Origin: JANQPA01 sp964548175
Lineage (GTDB): Bacteria > Bacteroidota > Bacteroidia > Chitinophagales > Saprospiraceae
Reading direction: 5' to 3'
Length of the DNA: 64,000 bases
Assembly: GCA_964548175.1 (NCBI GenBank)
Contig: CAZJQS010000026.1
Coordinates: 4,498-68,497, forward strand
Part shown: positions 25,766 to 34,162 of the stretch, piece after piece
How positions within the stretch are numbered: position 1 is the first letter of the stretch
Layout: every line of letters starts with the position of its first letter
Position numbers and translations under genes: made by a program
Notes under the pieces: model-generated
Databases searched by the model: none
What the model was told of the DNA's origin: nothing
Seen by the model: the letters and a program-made list of their open reading frames with translations, nothing else

Positions 25766-27262
25766 ATGGAAACTTTCAGATATAGCCGTTTATACCGCCC
25801 GGTCATACCGGATAATTCTTTCCTGGGCCAACTCAGGGAGGCGCATCGATGCTTCCCTGAAAAGATCGCCCTGATAGAAGAGAAAAAGGAGATGTCGTTT
25901 TTTAACCTATGGAGAAGGGCGGATCGGTATGCAGCGTTTTTTAGAAGAAAAAAAGTCGCGAAAGGCAAGATTGTCGTGATCGTATGTCCGATGAGCTCCA
26001 TAGAGGTCAGTTGTATGCTTCTGGCATTAATGGAGATAGAGGCCGTTCCGCTCATCCTGAATTTAGCGGATAAATTTCAGAAACTTCAGCCCGAGGATGC
26101 GAAAGCTTTTGGATTTGTAATTCATAAGGACATACAGAAGTGCCTCAATGCTGGAAATCAGGCGAAATATTGTACAGATGGACAGCTAGAAGAAGGGTTG
26201 CTTTGGTGCCGGCATATTTCAGGCGAGGCTCCCCAGGAAACAGATGCGGCATTATTGGTGACTAGTTCCGGAAGCACCAATCGAAAAAAGATTATCAGGT
26301 ACGGAATGGAAGGGTTGACCTTTAATATCCGGAATAACGTCAAAGCTCTGAAGATCAGGCCGACTGACCGGACGCTGATGGTCTTGCCGTTAACGTACTC
26401 TTATGGGCTGGTGGCTCAGTTCCTGAGTCATTTGAGTGTGGGAGCGACGATTGTTTTCTCCAACAAGCGGTTGATGACTAATGCGATCATCGAGCTGATC
26501 AGCCGTCATGAGGTGACCTCGCTGTTTACGGCGCCGCCCGTCTTCCGTCAGCTGGTATTTTTGATGGAGCGCTTTGGGGCGGTTTACAAGAAGAGGTATA
26601 GCTGGCCCGGCTTAAGGTACATTACAGTAGGCGGTAATCACATCGAAGCCGGAACGGTCCGTCGTGCTTTGGAGCAATTTAATTGCGCGGTGGTCAAGAC
26701 CTATGGCCTGGCGGAGGCCGGGCCACGTGTAGCTTCTCATTGGGTGCCATCTGTGGAGTCGCCTGTTGAAACTAATGGACGGCTGTTGGAGGGAGTAAAA
26801 GTACACGTTTACCGGGAGGATGGAAGCCCGGCGGCTCCGGGAGAGACTGGCCTTTTGACCATAGAAACCCCTTCGGCAGCTTTGGGCTACCTGTTTGAAT
26901 CAGAAAACTGCCTGAAGATAACCGGTCAATATATTCAAACCAATGATTACGGTAGTTTTACTGCCGACGGACAATTGAGGGTATTAGGCAGGAAGGATAA
27001 TGCCCTTACCGTTGGAACTTTACCTGAACCAGTGTTTAAAAATGACCTCGCCGACCTTTTGTATACGGCTTTTTACATTATGAAACTTCAGATTGTGCAG
27101 TTGGAGGAAGGAAAAATACGCGTCAGTATCGCTTCTATGCCTGGTTGCAAGCCTGCGAAGGAAGAAGTATTGAAACGCCTGGAAGCCCACCTGGGCAGTG
27201 ATCTGTCCTCCTTTGTGGAGATCACTTTTCCGAAGATAGGAGAGATAAAAATCGATAAATAG
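25766..27262 (+). CDS. acyl-AMP ligase / acyl-ACP synthetase (ANL superfamily)
   Basis: The protein has about 498 residues from the ATG at 25766, ten bases after the previous stop. The AMP-binding P-loop is LLVTSSGSTNRKKI, a divergent form of the usual TSGSTG motif. KTYGLAEAGPR matches the YGxTE motif, and IQTNDYGSFTADGQLRVLGR is the TGD...GR hinge region. The C-terminal domain ends GEIKIDK with the likely catalytic lysine. It should activate a carboxylic acid as adenylate and load it onto the cluster ACP, providing a starter unit or recycling free acyl chains. Aryl-polyene clusters hold a comparable ligase. Confidence 0.85.
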   Translation: METFRYSRLYRPVIPDNSFLGQLREAHRCFPEKIALIEEKKEMSFFNLWRRADRYAAFFRRKKVAKGKIVVIVCPMSSIEVSCMLLALMEIEAVPLILNLADKFQKLQPEDAKAFGFVIHKDIQKCLNAGNQAKYCTDGQLEEGLLWCRHISGEAPQETDAALLVTSSGSTNRKKIIRYGMEGLTFNIRNNVKALKIRPTDRTLMVLPLTYSYGLVAQFLSHLSVGATIVFSNKRLMTNAIIELISRHEVTSLFTAPPVFRQLVFLMERFGAVYKKRYSWPGLRYITVGGNHIEAGTVRRALEQFNCAVVKTYGLAEAGPRVASHWVPSVESPVETNGRLLEGVKVHVYREDGSPAAPGETGLLTIETPSAALGYLFESENCLKITGQYIQTNDYGSFTADGQLRVLGRKDNALTVGTLPEPVFKNDLADLLYTAFYIMKLQIVQLEEGKIRVSIASMPGCKPAKEEVLKRLEAHLGSDLSSFVEITFPKIGEIKIDK

Positions 27263-27268
27263 AAAGCT

Positions 27269-27955
27269 ATGAAAAATACACTGTATTTCACCTTAATTGA
27301 AGATGACCGGGATATCCTGGGTGCTCTTTCGGATTATTCCACACTTTTTCCGGTGGATATTCAGAAGCGATGGGGCTGGCATCTGGATTTTGATGACAAG
27401 ATCAATTCCATAGTGAGCAAGTTATTGCTCTATATGGCCTTGCGGCGGTCTTATCCGGACGCCAACCCTGTTGATTTTCCCCTTCAGTACCATCGTACGG
27501 GGCGACCTTTTATCGAAAAAGTAGATTTTGATTTTAACATTTCCCATTCTCATCAGCTGATTGCCTGCGCTGTCAATTACGAGGGGCGGATCGGCATTGA
27601 TGTGCAGTACAAGCGGCAAAAAAGAGATTTTCTCAAATTCAAAAAGGCCTTGAGGGGCTTGTCTCCTGATGATCGAATCCACACCCTGGCGGACTGGGCC
27701 GCTCTGGAAGCCAAAGTCAAATGTGCGGGAGGCGGATTGCGCGACATGCAGCAGGTGTTAACCAATGCCCAACAATATTCGCTCAAGATTATTCATCTGA
27801 ACGAGGATTATCTGTGCAGGGTAGCCAGTTATCAACCCCTACAGTTAAACATCAGAAACATTTCATCAGAGGAGTTGCTCTTTTCTATTCAGCAACAATT
27901 TTCTTCACTTAAAAAACAACGAAAATATGGAAACTATAGCTTATCCCAAGCCTGA
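27269..27955 (+). CDS. 4'-phosphopantetheinyl transferase, Sfp type
   Basis: The 228-residue enzyme transfers phosphopantetheine from CoA to the ACP. The two signature regions are visible: FNISHSHQLIACAV followed by RIGIDVQYK (Mg-binding Asp), and DWAALEAKVKCAGGGL, equivalent to the usual (W/F)xxKEAxxK motif with the first Lys position changed. The upstream GRPFI is also typical. It lies 6 bases after the ligase gene and overlaps the next gene by 29 bases. A dedicated transferase in the cluster implies that the ACP at 20571 is its target. Confidence 0.88.
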   Translation: MKNTLYFTLIEDDRDILGALSDYSTLFPVDIQKRWGWHLDFDDKINSIVSKLLLYMALRRSYPDANPVDFPLQYHRTGRPFIEKVDFDFNISHSHQLIACAVNYEGRIGIDVQYKRQKRDFLKFKKALRGLSPDDRIHTLADWAALEAKVKCAGGGLRDMQQVLTNAQQYSLKIIHLNEDYLCRVASYQPLQLNIRNISSEELLFSIQQQFSSLKKQRKYGNYSLSQA

Positions 27956-28409
27956 CACTTTCCTTCCCCATCGGGCGCCCATGCTCCTGGTCGACGATAT
28001 TGAGCATTATGAACCGGGGAACAGCCTGACTGCGACCACCCTGGTGGCTGCTAAGTGGCCGTTTTTTAGAGGACATTTTCCGGGTTATCCCATGCTTCCG
28101 GGGGTTATCCTGGTGGAAATGCTTTTCCAGACTTGCGGCTTATTCGGCCGGATGGAGGCTGCAGCAGAAGCCCAGCACGAAGGCCCGCTAAATGGTTTGC
28201 CGGATAAGAAGACCTTCGGCCGGGCCATTAAAATCGATAAAACCACTTTTCTGAAGCCTGTTTTTCCGGACACCCTCCTGGAAATTACGGTTCATTTCAA
28301 AAAGCGCTTTATGGACTTTTCCGTTTACGACGGAAAGATCATTGATGAGGCGGGAGACGTCGTGGCGCGCGGCCAGGTAACTGTTCATCTTTCAAAACCG
28401 AAAAATTAG
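27927..28409 (+). CDS. 3-hydroxyacyl-ACP dehydratase, FabZ-like hot-dog fold
   Basis: The 160-residue protein has FLPHRAPMLLVDDI at its N-terminus and the active-site segment FFRGHFPGYPMLPGVILVEM with catalytic His and Glu. It is the length of FabZ. It removes water from hydroxyacyl-ACP to give an enoyl chain. With the ketoreductase and ketosynthase this completes two of the three reductive steps of fatty acid synthesis; the missing enoyl reductase means a polyene or enoyl product is possible. The start overlaps the end of the transferase gene, so the two are translationally coupled. Confidence 0.9.
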   Translation: METIAYPKPDTFLPHRAPMLLVDDIEHYEPGNSLTATTLVAAKWPFFRGHFPGYPMLPGVILVEMLFQTCGLFGRMEAAAEAQHEGPLNGLPDKKTFGRAIKIDKTTFLKPVFPDTLLEITVHFKKRFMDFSVYDGKIIDEAGDVVARGQVTVHLSKPKN

Positions 28410-28413
28410 TCAC

Positions 28414-29673
28414 ATGAAAACATTAACACACGATCAGCGGGTGGTTGTTACCGGATTAGGTGTCGTTTCGAGCACGGGCATTGGAAAAGACGCTTATTAC
28501 CGGCAGTTGCAGGCAGGACAGAGCGGCGTCAGGATAAAGGACAGTTTTACAGAGGAAGGGCTGGACAAGGTCTTTTTCCATGCCTGTCCGGACTTTAACA
28601 TCAAGGATTATTATCAGAAAATACGGGCGCCCCATCCGATGCGATATTCTCAGTTGGCTATGCTGGGGTGTCAGCTGGCTTTGCAGGACGCCGGCTTGGA
28701 GGAGGCAGGTATTCCCGATAACCGGATCGGCATGGTGTTAAACACCACCTTTGCCGCCAATGAGGCGGTAGAAGCATATTTGCTAAAGCTCTTTAAAAGC
28801 GGTCCCAGTAAAGCCAGTCCCTTTAAATTTACCCGTACTGTTTCGAATACGGCTTTAGGAGATGTGACGCTGGCGCAAAAATTTCGAGGGGTTAGTTCAT
28901 TAGTGTTGGGAGAGTCCAGTGTTTGTTATGGATTTGATCTTCTGAAAAAAGGAGAAGCCGATGTTATCTTCTGCGGAGGATTTGACGAGATCAGGGATGT
29001 TCTTTTTTTATCTTATGAAGATAATGACTTGCTGCTCCCATGCCCTCAACCCAACGGCATTTCCGATAGCCAGGCCCTGATCAACAGCTTAAAGGCCAAT
29101 ACCCGGAAAAACAAGACGGTCCTGGGAGAAGCTTCTGCTTTCTTGGTCCTCGAAACGCTGGAACATGCCCGTCAAAGGGGGGCAAAGCCTTATGCGGAAA
29201 TATTGGAGTACAGTATTTCTTTCGATCGCACCTTCGAGCACTTTGTTTTTGAGCGTTGTGCCGATGATATGCGGTATGTCATGACTGACGCCCTGCAAAG
29301 AGCAGGCCTGGATTACACCCAGGTGGATGCTGTCATCGGCGCTTCCGGGCTGCCATGGCAGTACAATGAATACGAAGGAAAGGCCATAGGTCAACTTTGG
29401 GGAGATCGTCCTGTAGCGTATACCACAATTAAGTCTCTCATCGGCGAAACATTCGGTGCATCCAGTCAAACGTCCCTGGCTGCAGCCGCCTTGATGATGC
29501 AACACCAGGAGATTTTTGGACACGGCTTGCCCGAGGAACTGTTTGACCATACGCTGAGCCAGGCCCAACTGAATCAGCAGACCGTCAAAGTACACGAGCT
29601 GAATCACTTGCTGGTGAATACTATCCACGCTAGTGGAAATACAAGTACTTTTGTACTTAAAGCACTAGGGTAG
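28414..29673 (+). CDS. chain-length-factor-like ketosynthase lacking catalytic residues
   Basis: The 419-residue protein starts RVVVTGLGVVSSTGIGKD and has the overall KS length, but the active site is gone. Where KS enzymes have STACASG this protein has VSSLVLGESSVCYGF, about five residues shorter; no aligned Cys remains. The usual NAHGTGT is GASGLPWQY, and the second His of KSxxGH is Glu (IKSLIGETFGAS). Such inactive partners (CLF) pair with an active KS in type II polyketide and aryl-polyene systems and set chain length. The partner should be the active KS at 19337. It ends the tightly packed biosynthetic run. Confidence 0.85.
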   Translation: MKTLTHDQRVVVTGLGVVSSTGIGKDAYYRQLQAGQSGVRIKDSFTEEGLDKVFFHACPDFNIKDYYQKIRAPHPMRYSQLAMLGCQLALQDAGLEEAGIPDNRIGMVLNTTFAANEAVEAYLLKLFKSGPSKASPFKFTRTVSNTALGDVTLAQKFRGVSSLVLGESSVCYGFDLLKKGEADVIFCGGFDEIRDVLFLSYEDNDLLLPCPQPNGISDSQALINSLKANTRKNKTVLGEASAFLVLETLEHARQRGAKPYAEILEYSISFDRTFEHFVFERCADDMRYVMTDALQRAGLDYTQVDAVIGASGLPWQYNEYEGKAIGQLWGDRPVAYTTIKSLIGETFGASSQTSLAAAALMMQHQEIFGHGLPEELFDHTLSQAQLNQQTVKVHELNHLLVNTIHASGNTSTFVLKALG

Positions 29674-29780
29674 AGCAGGTAAGTAAGCCATAGAACAAAA
29701 TTAACTTAAATATGTCCTAGCATTTATTTTTTATTTTTAAATATTTTCTGTATTGATCGCTCTAAGTAAAATCGAAAATC

Positions 29781-31064
29781 ATGGTATCTAGGCTTTTTTA
29801 TACGGTAGTATGTTTATTGGGCTTGCTGTCCGGCTTGTACGGACAGCAGGACAGCCCAATTTTCCCCAAAACCAAACATCGGTTCGCACAAACAAGTGTG
29901 GGGCTGTATTATGGATGGACGCCGGCCTGGGATGCCGCCTTCAATCAGCCGCTCGGCGACCAGCGTTTTTTTGCTTTTGCCCCCCAGTCTTCCGCCGCGA
30001 TTAACCTGTCAGGGCTTCATTTTTGGGGGAAAGTCGATTTCTGGATCAATATCCCGCTCTGGCAAAGTCCTCATCCCTCTGAGCAGAATTATCGCTTTTC
30101 CAGAGGAGTGGAAACCGGGGTGAAGTATTTTTTGGTGGGCAATCCATACGACAGTCCGCTCAGCCTTTTTGCCGGTCTTTCTTTTAACAATATTCGATTC
30201 AGGTACCTCGGATTGGACCGAAGTGCGCAAGATAGAGGAATAGAATTGAACAACACCCGTTATCCACTGCACTTTGGCCTGGCCAGGATCCTCAATAACC
30301 GGCACTACCTGGAGTTATCCGCGACCTGGTTCTATGATAATGAGATCGATTATTTCTTTAGTCGGGAAAGCAGCAGAAGGATGGGCGTTCCTCCGGTTCA
30401 TTTTTATCTGGGGTATCGCTTTTTGTTTGACAGTACGGTGTCGGCCGAATCGGATTTTTTAAGCGGGCGGACGGAGCAGTTGGTCCGTGCCCTGGAGGAG
30501 CGAAAAAAGCTTAATGCTTTTTCGCTGGCTCTTGGTCCCTCTTCGGCCTTTTTTACCAGAGAAAATAATTTCAACCGGGAGGTCAGTCCTTTTTTAGGAC
30601 AACCTAATGGGGCTCGACTGTATCTGGATTTTGGGCTGGGATACTATTTCCACAAGCCGGACGCCCACCTGAATCTGGCTTTTAGAAATATTAGCACCAC
30701 TTCTGCTGCTTATGGACAGGAACAACGATTGAGCAGAAGAGCACTTTCGTTGGATATGTATAAGTTCTTGTTCGATTACAATGGCTTTGTTCCTTTTATC
30801 GGGCTCAGCCCCAGTTTGGAAAGACTGCAGGTTGCCGTTTCCGAGGAGGGCCGGATGTTGATCGATCAAACGGGGGAATTTTTTAGAATGGGATTGGTTG
30901 TCGGCTGGGACATCCGTCCAAGCAGGCTGCAATCCTTTATTCTTCGAACCAATTTGCGCTATTTTCCTAACCTCAGTGTCCAGGGGGAGAACCATCATTT
31001 TCACTTTGATCAGTTGGAGATCAATTTTATACAAGTGGTTTTTTATCTAAACAGAATGTTGTAA
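29781..31064 (+). CDS. outer membrane beta-barrel-like protein of unknown function
   Basis: The 427-residue exported protein has a signal peptide (MVSRLFYTVVCLLGLLSGLY, cut near GQQ). It then has alternating aromatic/hydrophobic strands throughout (VGLYYGWTPAWDA, FWGKVDFWINIPLW, NNRHYLELSATWFYD, INFIQVVFYLNRML at the C-terminus). This pattern suggests an outer-membrane barrel of about 16 strands. I do not recognise a family. It lies 107 bases after the CLF gene and one base before the next gene. It may serve export or surface display of the cluster product. Confidence 0.6.
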   Translation: MVSRLFYTVVCLLGLLSGLYGQQDSPIFPKTKHRFAQTSVGLYYGWTPAWDAAFNQPLGDQRFFAFAPQSSAAINLSGLHFWGKVDFWINIPLWQSPHPSEQNYRFSRGVETGVKYFLVGNPYDSPLSLFAGLSFNNIRFRYLGLDRSAQDRGIELNNTRYPLHFGLARILNNRHYLELSATWFYDNEIDYFFSRESSRRMGVPPVHFYLGYRFLFDSTVSAESDFLSGRTEQLVRALEERKKLNAFSLALGPSSAFFTRENNFNREVSPFLGQPNGARLYLDFGLGYYFHKPDAHLNLAFRNISTTSAAYGQEQRLSRRALSLDMYKFLFDYNGFVPFIGLSPSLERLQVAVSEEGRMLIDQTGEFFRMGLVVGWDIRPSRLQSFILRTNLRYFPNLSVQGENHHFHFDQLEINFIQVVFYLNRML

Positions 31065-31065
31065 G

Positions 31066-31722
31066 ATGGGACAGATTGCAGACGGCGTATTGTTTTTTCA
31101 TATTGTGGCCGGCGCCATTAGTTTGTTAGCTGGGTTTGGAGCCATAGCTAGTCGAAAAGGTCGTAAAGTTCATCGCCGATCCGGGCTTTTTTATTATTAC
31201 GGCATGTGGGGTGTATTTCTGACGGCTTTGTTCCTGGCTGTATACGGCAACAATATATTTCTTTTTATGGTAGGGTTTTTCAGCTTCTTTTTTGTCTGGA
31301 TAGGTCGAAGGATGCTGTATTTACGTCCATTTCGGCAGGAAGCTGGTTATGGTTTGACCGAAAGAAGGGTTTGCCGGGGGGTGATGATGGTTTGCGGGGG
31401 TCTTGCCGTCCTGGGTTTTTATCAATTAATAGCAAAGGGAGAGTGGTTTGGCCTGGTTCCGCTGATTTTTGCATATGCCGGCGGCACTTTCGCCCGACGT
31501 GTTATTTTTCTGACCAGAAATAAACCGGAGGATGATCAATTCTGGCTTTACGGGCACATTATTGGCATGGGTGGAGGTTATATTGCAACGGTTACGGCTT
31601 TTTTGGTAGTCAATTTGACTATGGTCCCCTCTTTATTCAGGTGGATCATCCCGGTATGTATAGGTACTTTCATGATTCAGCGCACTATTTATTTGTACAA
31701 AAAAAGGGCAGAGGCTTCATAA
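31066..31722 (+). CDS. DUF2306-like small membrane protein
   Basis: The 218-residue protein has about seven hydrophobic helices. The first two resemble the DUF2306 pattern: FFHIVAGAISLLAGFGAIAS then GRKVHRRSGLFYYYGMWGVF. The family is found in many bacteria with no assigned function. The gene starts one base after the barrel protein stop and is followed after 4 bases by the FMN oxidase gene, so it belongs to the same transcript. Whether it takes part in the lipopeptide pathway cannot be told. Confidence 0.6.
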   Translation: MGQIADGVLFFHIVAGAISLLAGFGAIASRKGRKVHRRSGLFYYYGMWGVFLTALFLAVYGNNIFLFMVGFFSFFFVWIGRRMLYLRPFRQEAGYGLTERRVCRGVMMVCGGLAVLGFYQLIAKGEWFGLVPLIFAYAGGTFARRVIFLTRNKPEDDQFWLYGHIIGMGGGYIATVTAFLVVNLTMVPSLFRWIIPVCIGTFMIQRTIYLYKKRAEAS

Positions 31723-31726
31723 AAGG

Positions 31727-32917
31727 ATGTTTATGAAAAAAACAGAAAATATGCTTTCTCCTTCCTTCGGCGTCCGGCGCCAGATGAAAATCTATATGAA
31801 GGGAGGAGTGAATAAAAGACCTGCTTTTCCGATTAGTTTTGAGGATTTGGTGGAAGCAGCAAGACAACAGATGACAGAAGAGGCTTTTGCTTATGTAATG
31901 GGAGGCGCCGGCGCCGAATCGACCATCGAGGCTAACCGGGAGGCCTTTCGTCGTTGGAAGATCATCCCGCGTATGCTGGTAGATGTGTCCGAGAGGGACA
32001 TGTCGGTGGAATTGTTCGGCCAAACGTTAGCTGCTCCTTTGATCTTAGGCCCGGTGGGCGTATTGGGTATTGTGCACGAACAAGCTGAGTTGGCCGTGGC
32101 CAGGGCTGCTCGTTCGCTGGGTATTCCCCAGGTCGTCAGTACGGTTTCTTCCATACCTATGGAAGAAGTGGCCGTTGAAAACCAGCATAACCCTTGCTGG
32201 TTCCAATTGTATTGGGGTGACAATCACGATTTTACCAAAAGCATCATAAGTCGTGCCGAGGCAGCAGGCTACAGCGCTTTGGTCGTGACGCTGGATACTC
32301 CCATGCTCGCCTGGAGAGAACGCGATCTGAAACTGGGGTATCTGCCCTTCATCAATGGAGAGGGGTTAGTAAACTATTACAACGATCCTGTTTTTAGAAG
32401 AGCAGTGGGCGACCCTGAAAAGAATAAATACAGCGCTTTCTATGAATGGACGAAGGTGTTCTCCGGTCCGCGTCTGACCTGGGAAGACCTGAAGATCATC
32501 CGAAGACATACAGGCATTCCGCTGATCCTCAAAGGTGTCCAGCATGTAGGTGACGCCAGGAAAGCGCTTGATCACGGGGTGGACGGCCTTGTAGTATCCA
32601 ACCATGGCGGCCGTCAGCTGGATGGCGCCATAGGTTCACTGGATGTACTTAAAGAAATAGCCGATGCCGTCGGATCCCAAATGACCATTTTATTTGACAG
32701 CGGCATCAGAAGAGGTGCGGATGTCTTTAAGGCAATGGCGCTGGGAGCCCGGGCCGTACTGGTGGCCCGTCCTTATGCGCTGGGACTCGGGATTGCAGGC
32801 GAACAGGGCGTGAGGGAAGTTATGGCTAATCTCATGGCAGATGCCGATTTAACCCTCGGGCTCTCTGGTTGTGCGTCCTGGTCAGAGGTCACACAGGAGC
32901 ATTTGAGAAAGCTGTGA
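31727..32917 (+). CDS. FMN-dependent alpha-hydroxy-acid oxidase, lactate 2-monooxygenase-like
   Basis: The 396-residue enzyme belongs to the glycolate oxidase/lactate dehydrogenase family. Visible FMN and active-site segments are APLILGPVGVLGIVH, WFQLYWGDN, VVTLDTPMLAWRERD, PLILKGVQHVGDA, SNHGGRQLDG with the catalytic His and Arg, and ILFDSGIRRGADV. The segments FVNYYNDP-like (LVNYYNDPVFRRAV) and SNHGGRQLDGAIGSLD favour the lactate 2-monooxygenase branch. It oxidises a 2-hydroxy acid at flavin. Its place at the end of the cluster may mean oxidation of a hydroxylated acyl intermediate, or it may be a housekeeping gene. The first ATG is used here; one two codons downstream is equally possible. 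Confidence 0.85.
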   Translation: MFMKKTENMLSPSFGVRRQMKIYMKGGVNKRPAFPISFEDLVEAARQQMTEEAFAYVMGGAGAESTIEANREAFRRWKIIPRMLVDVSERDMSVELFGQTLAAPLILGPVGVLGIVHEQAELAVARAARSLGIPQVVSTVSSIPMEEVAVENQHNPCWFQLYWGDNHDFTKSIISRAEAAGYSALVVTLDTPMLAWRERDLKLGYLPFINGEGLVNYYNDPVFRRAVGDPEKNKYSAFYEWTKVFSGPRLTWEDLKIIRRHTGIPLILKGVQHVGDARKALDHGVDGLVVSNHGGRQLDGAIGSLDVLKEIADAVGSQMTILFDSGIRRGADVFKAMALGARAVLVARPYALGLGIAGEQGVREVMANLMADADLTLGLSGCASWSEVTQEHLRKL

Positions 32918-32943
32918 TCCGCTTATGGAAGCCAGCCTGATTG

Positions 32944-33834
32944 TCAGGCAGCGGAAAAGGTTTTGATCAGTTGACTTAAAGCCTTTGCTTTTTCCCATTG
33001 CAGCATATGTCCGCACTCAGGCATCATTTCTAACGCCACATCGGAGATCCTGGCGGCTCCTCCTTCGGCCACTTCCGGTAACGTAAGGTCAGGGTGAAGT
33101 ACGGGATTAGGGATGAGGGCGTCATTTTCCCCGTAAATAACCAGCGTAGGGAGCTTCAGAGCCGGCAAGTCCTCAAAAATAGGCTCGTCCAGCATAGCAG
33201 ACATGCAGGCGGAAAGCATGCGGCAATAATGATCAAAAGCTGTCGGATCGGAGCGCAGACTTTTCAAGTCTTCCATAAAAAAACCGGTATTTGGCGGTAC
33301 ACGAAAAAAGTTTTCTCTGAATTGCTCAAGCATCCTCTCCAGACTAAGTTTTTTTAACAGCCAGGTGGCATAGATGGACTTCAGCCAGGCTTTTTGTTTG
33401 GGGGTGAATACCTCAAAACCGGCCGGCGCAAGTAACACCAGCCTTTGGAATTTTTCCGGATAAAAAAGCGCTGCTTTTGCGGATATTTGCCCCCCCATAG
33501 AGTGTCCCACCAGGGTGACTTTTTCCAAACCCAGCTGATCTACCAGTTTGATCACCACCTCGGCCATATTTCTGATCGATACCCCTTCGTCTGTAGAGGA
33601 GCGCCCATGCCCGGGCAAGTCTATTGCGATCGAATGAAAGTCCGACCTAAGCAGGTCCATCATCTTCAACCATACCGTAGCGTTATTTCCCAATCCATGG
33701 ACAAATACCATCGGGGGATGGTCCGTATGCCCCATGCTAAGATAGTGGAGGAAAGCCTGGTCGGATAACTGAAGCTGCTTAGCTTCCGAAGTATATCCAT
33801 TTATTGGAAAAGCATAATTCATACTCATGAGCAT
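32944..33834 (-). CDS. alpha/beta-hydrolase
   Basis: The 296-residue protein has the classic fold: oxyanion motif VFVHGLGNNATVW, LPGHGRSS, nucleophile elbow VGHSMGG, acidic residue in VIYGENDALIP and catalytic His in MPECGHMLQWE. There is no signal peptide. An ATG two or four codons downstream of the first would give starts MSMNYAF or MNYAF. It converges on the FMN oxidase gene, 26 bases apart, and so marks the right end of the cluster's + strand transcript. The substrate is unknown; esters or peroxyacids are usual. Confidence 0.85.
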   Translation of the reverse strand: MLMSMNYAFPINGYTSEAKQLQLSDQAFLHYLSMGHTDHPPMVFVHGLGNNATVWLKMMDLLRSDFHSIAIDLPGHGRSSTDEGVSIRNMAEVVIKLVDQLGLEKVTLVGHSMGGQISAKAALFYPEKFQRLVLLAPAGFEVFTPKQKAWLKSIYATWLLKKLSLERMLEQFRENFFRVPPNTGFFMEDLKSLRSDPTAFDHYCRMLSACMSAMLDEPIFEDLPALKLPTLVIYGENDALIPNPVLHPDLTLPEVAEGGAARISDVALEMMPECGHMLQWEKAKALSQLIKTFSAA

Positions 33835-33945
33835 TTAAAAAGAAGTCGATGACCGTATATTGGTAAATATACATTTTACGCTCGTTTTGGAGTTTTGCAG
33901 ATAAATAAAAATTGGATCGAACCGATCTTCTGGTATAAAGATTAA

Positions 33946-34124
33946 ATAGAAAACGAACTCATGTGTGTAGGAGGAGCCTCAGCGCTTTTCGGAGCGCGGC
34001 TCATCTCCTTTTGAATAGATACGACAAGGTTCATGGGATTATATATAGGTTCAATTAGGTCAATCATTGTGACATTAATGGTGTAGAACAAGGGAAAGGG
34101 TGAAAGTCCTTTCCTTTTTTTTTT
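33946..34124 (+). ncRNA. candidate small RNA or leader with terminator
   Basis: The 328 bases between the divergent hydrolase and symporter genes hold no ORF. A possible sigma-70-like promoter (TTGGAT, 16 bases, TATAAAG with TATAAA at 33934-33939) would start a transcript near 33946. The transcript has an imperfect stem at 33970-34009 (GGAGGAGCC ... GGCTCATCTCC) and ends in a perfect terminator at 34093-34124. Its length would be about 180 bases. It matches no RNA family that I recognise. It is either a free small RNA or an attenuating leader of the symporter gene, whose ATG lies 38 bases further on. Confidence 0.35.
34093..34124 (+). terminator. intrinsic terminator just upstream of the symporter gene
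   Basis: GGAAAGG (34093-34099) pairs with CCTTTCC (34108-34114), followed by ten T residues (34115-34124). The orientation is right for + strand transcripts, yet no + strand gene ends here; the nearest is over 1.1 kb upstream. It therefore terminates either a small RNA or the symporter leader. Confidence 0.75.
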
Positions 34125-34162
34125 AACTAAATGCTATATTACACGACATAAAAGCAACAAAC

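Noticed and set aside
18560..29673. A flexirubin or standard aryl-polyene cluster
   Set aside because: No ammonia-lyase, aromatic starter enzyme, glycosyltransferase or MMPL exporter is present, and the operon is interrupted by precursor peptides and RRE-like enzymes.
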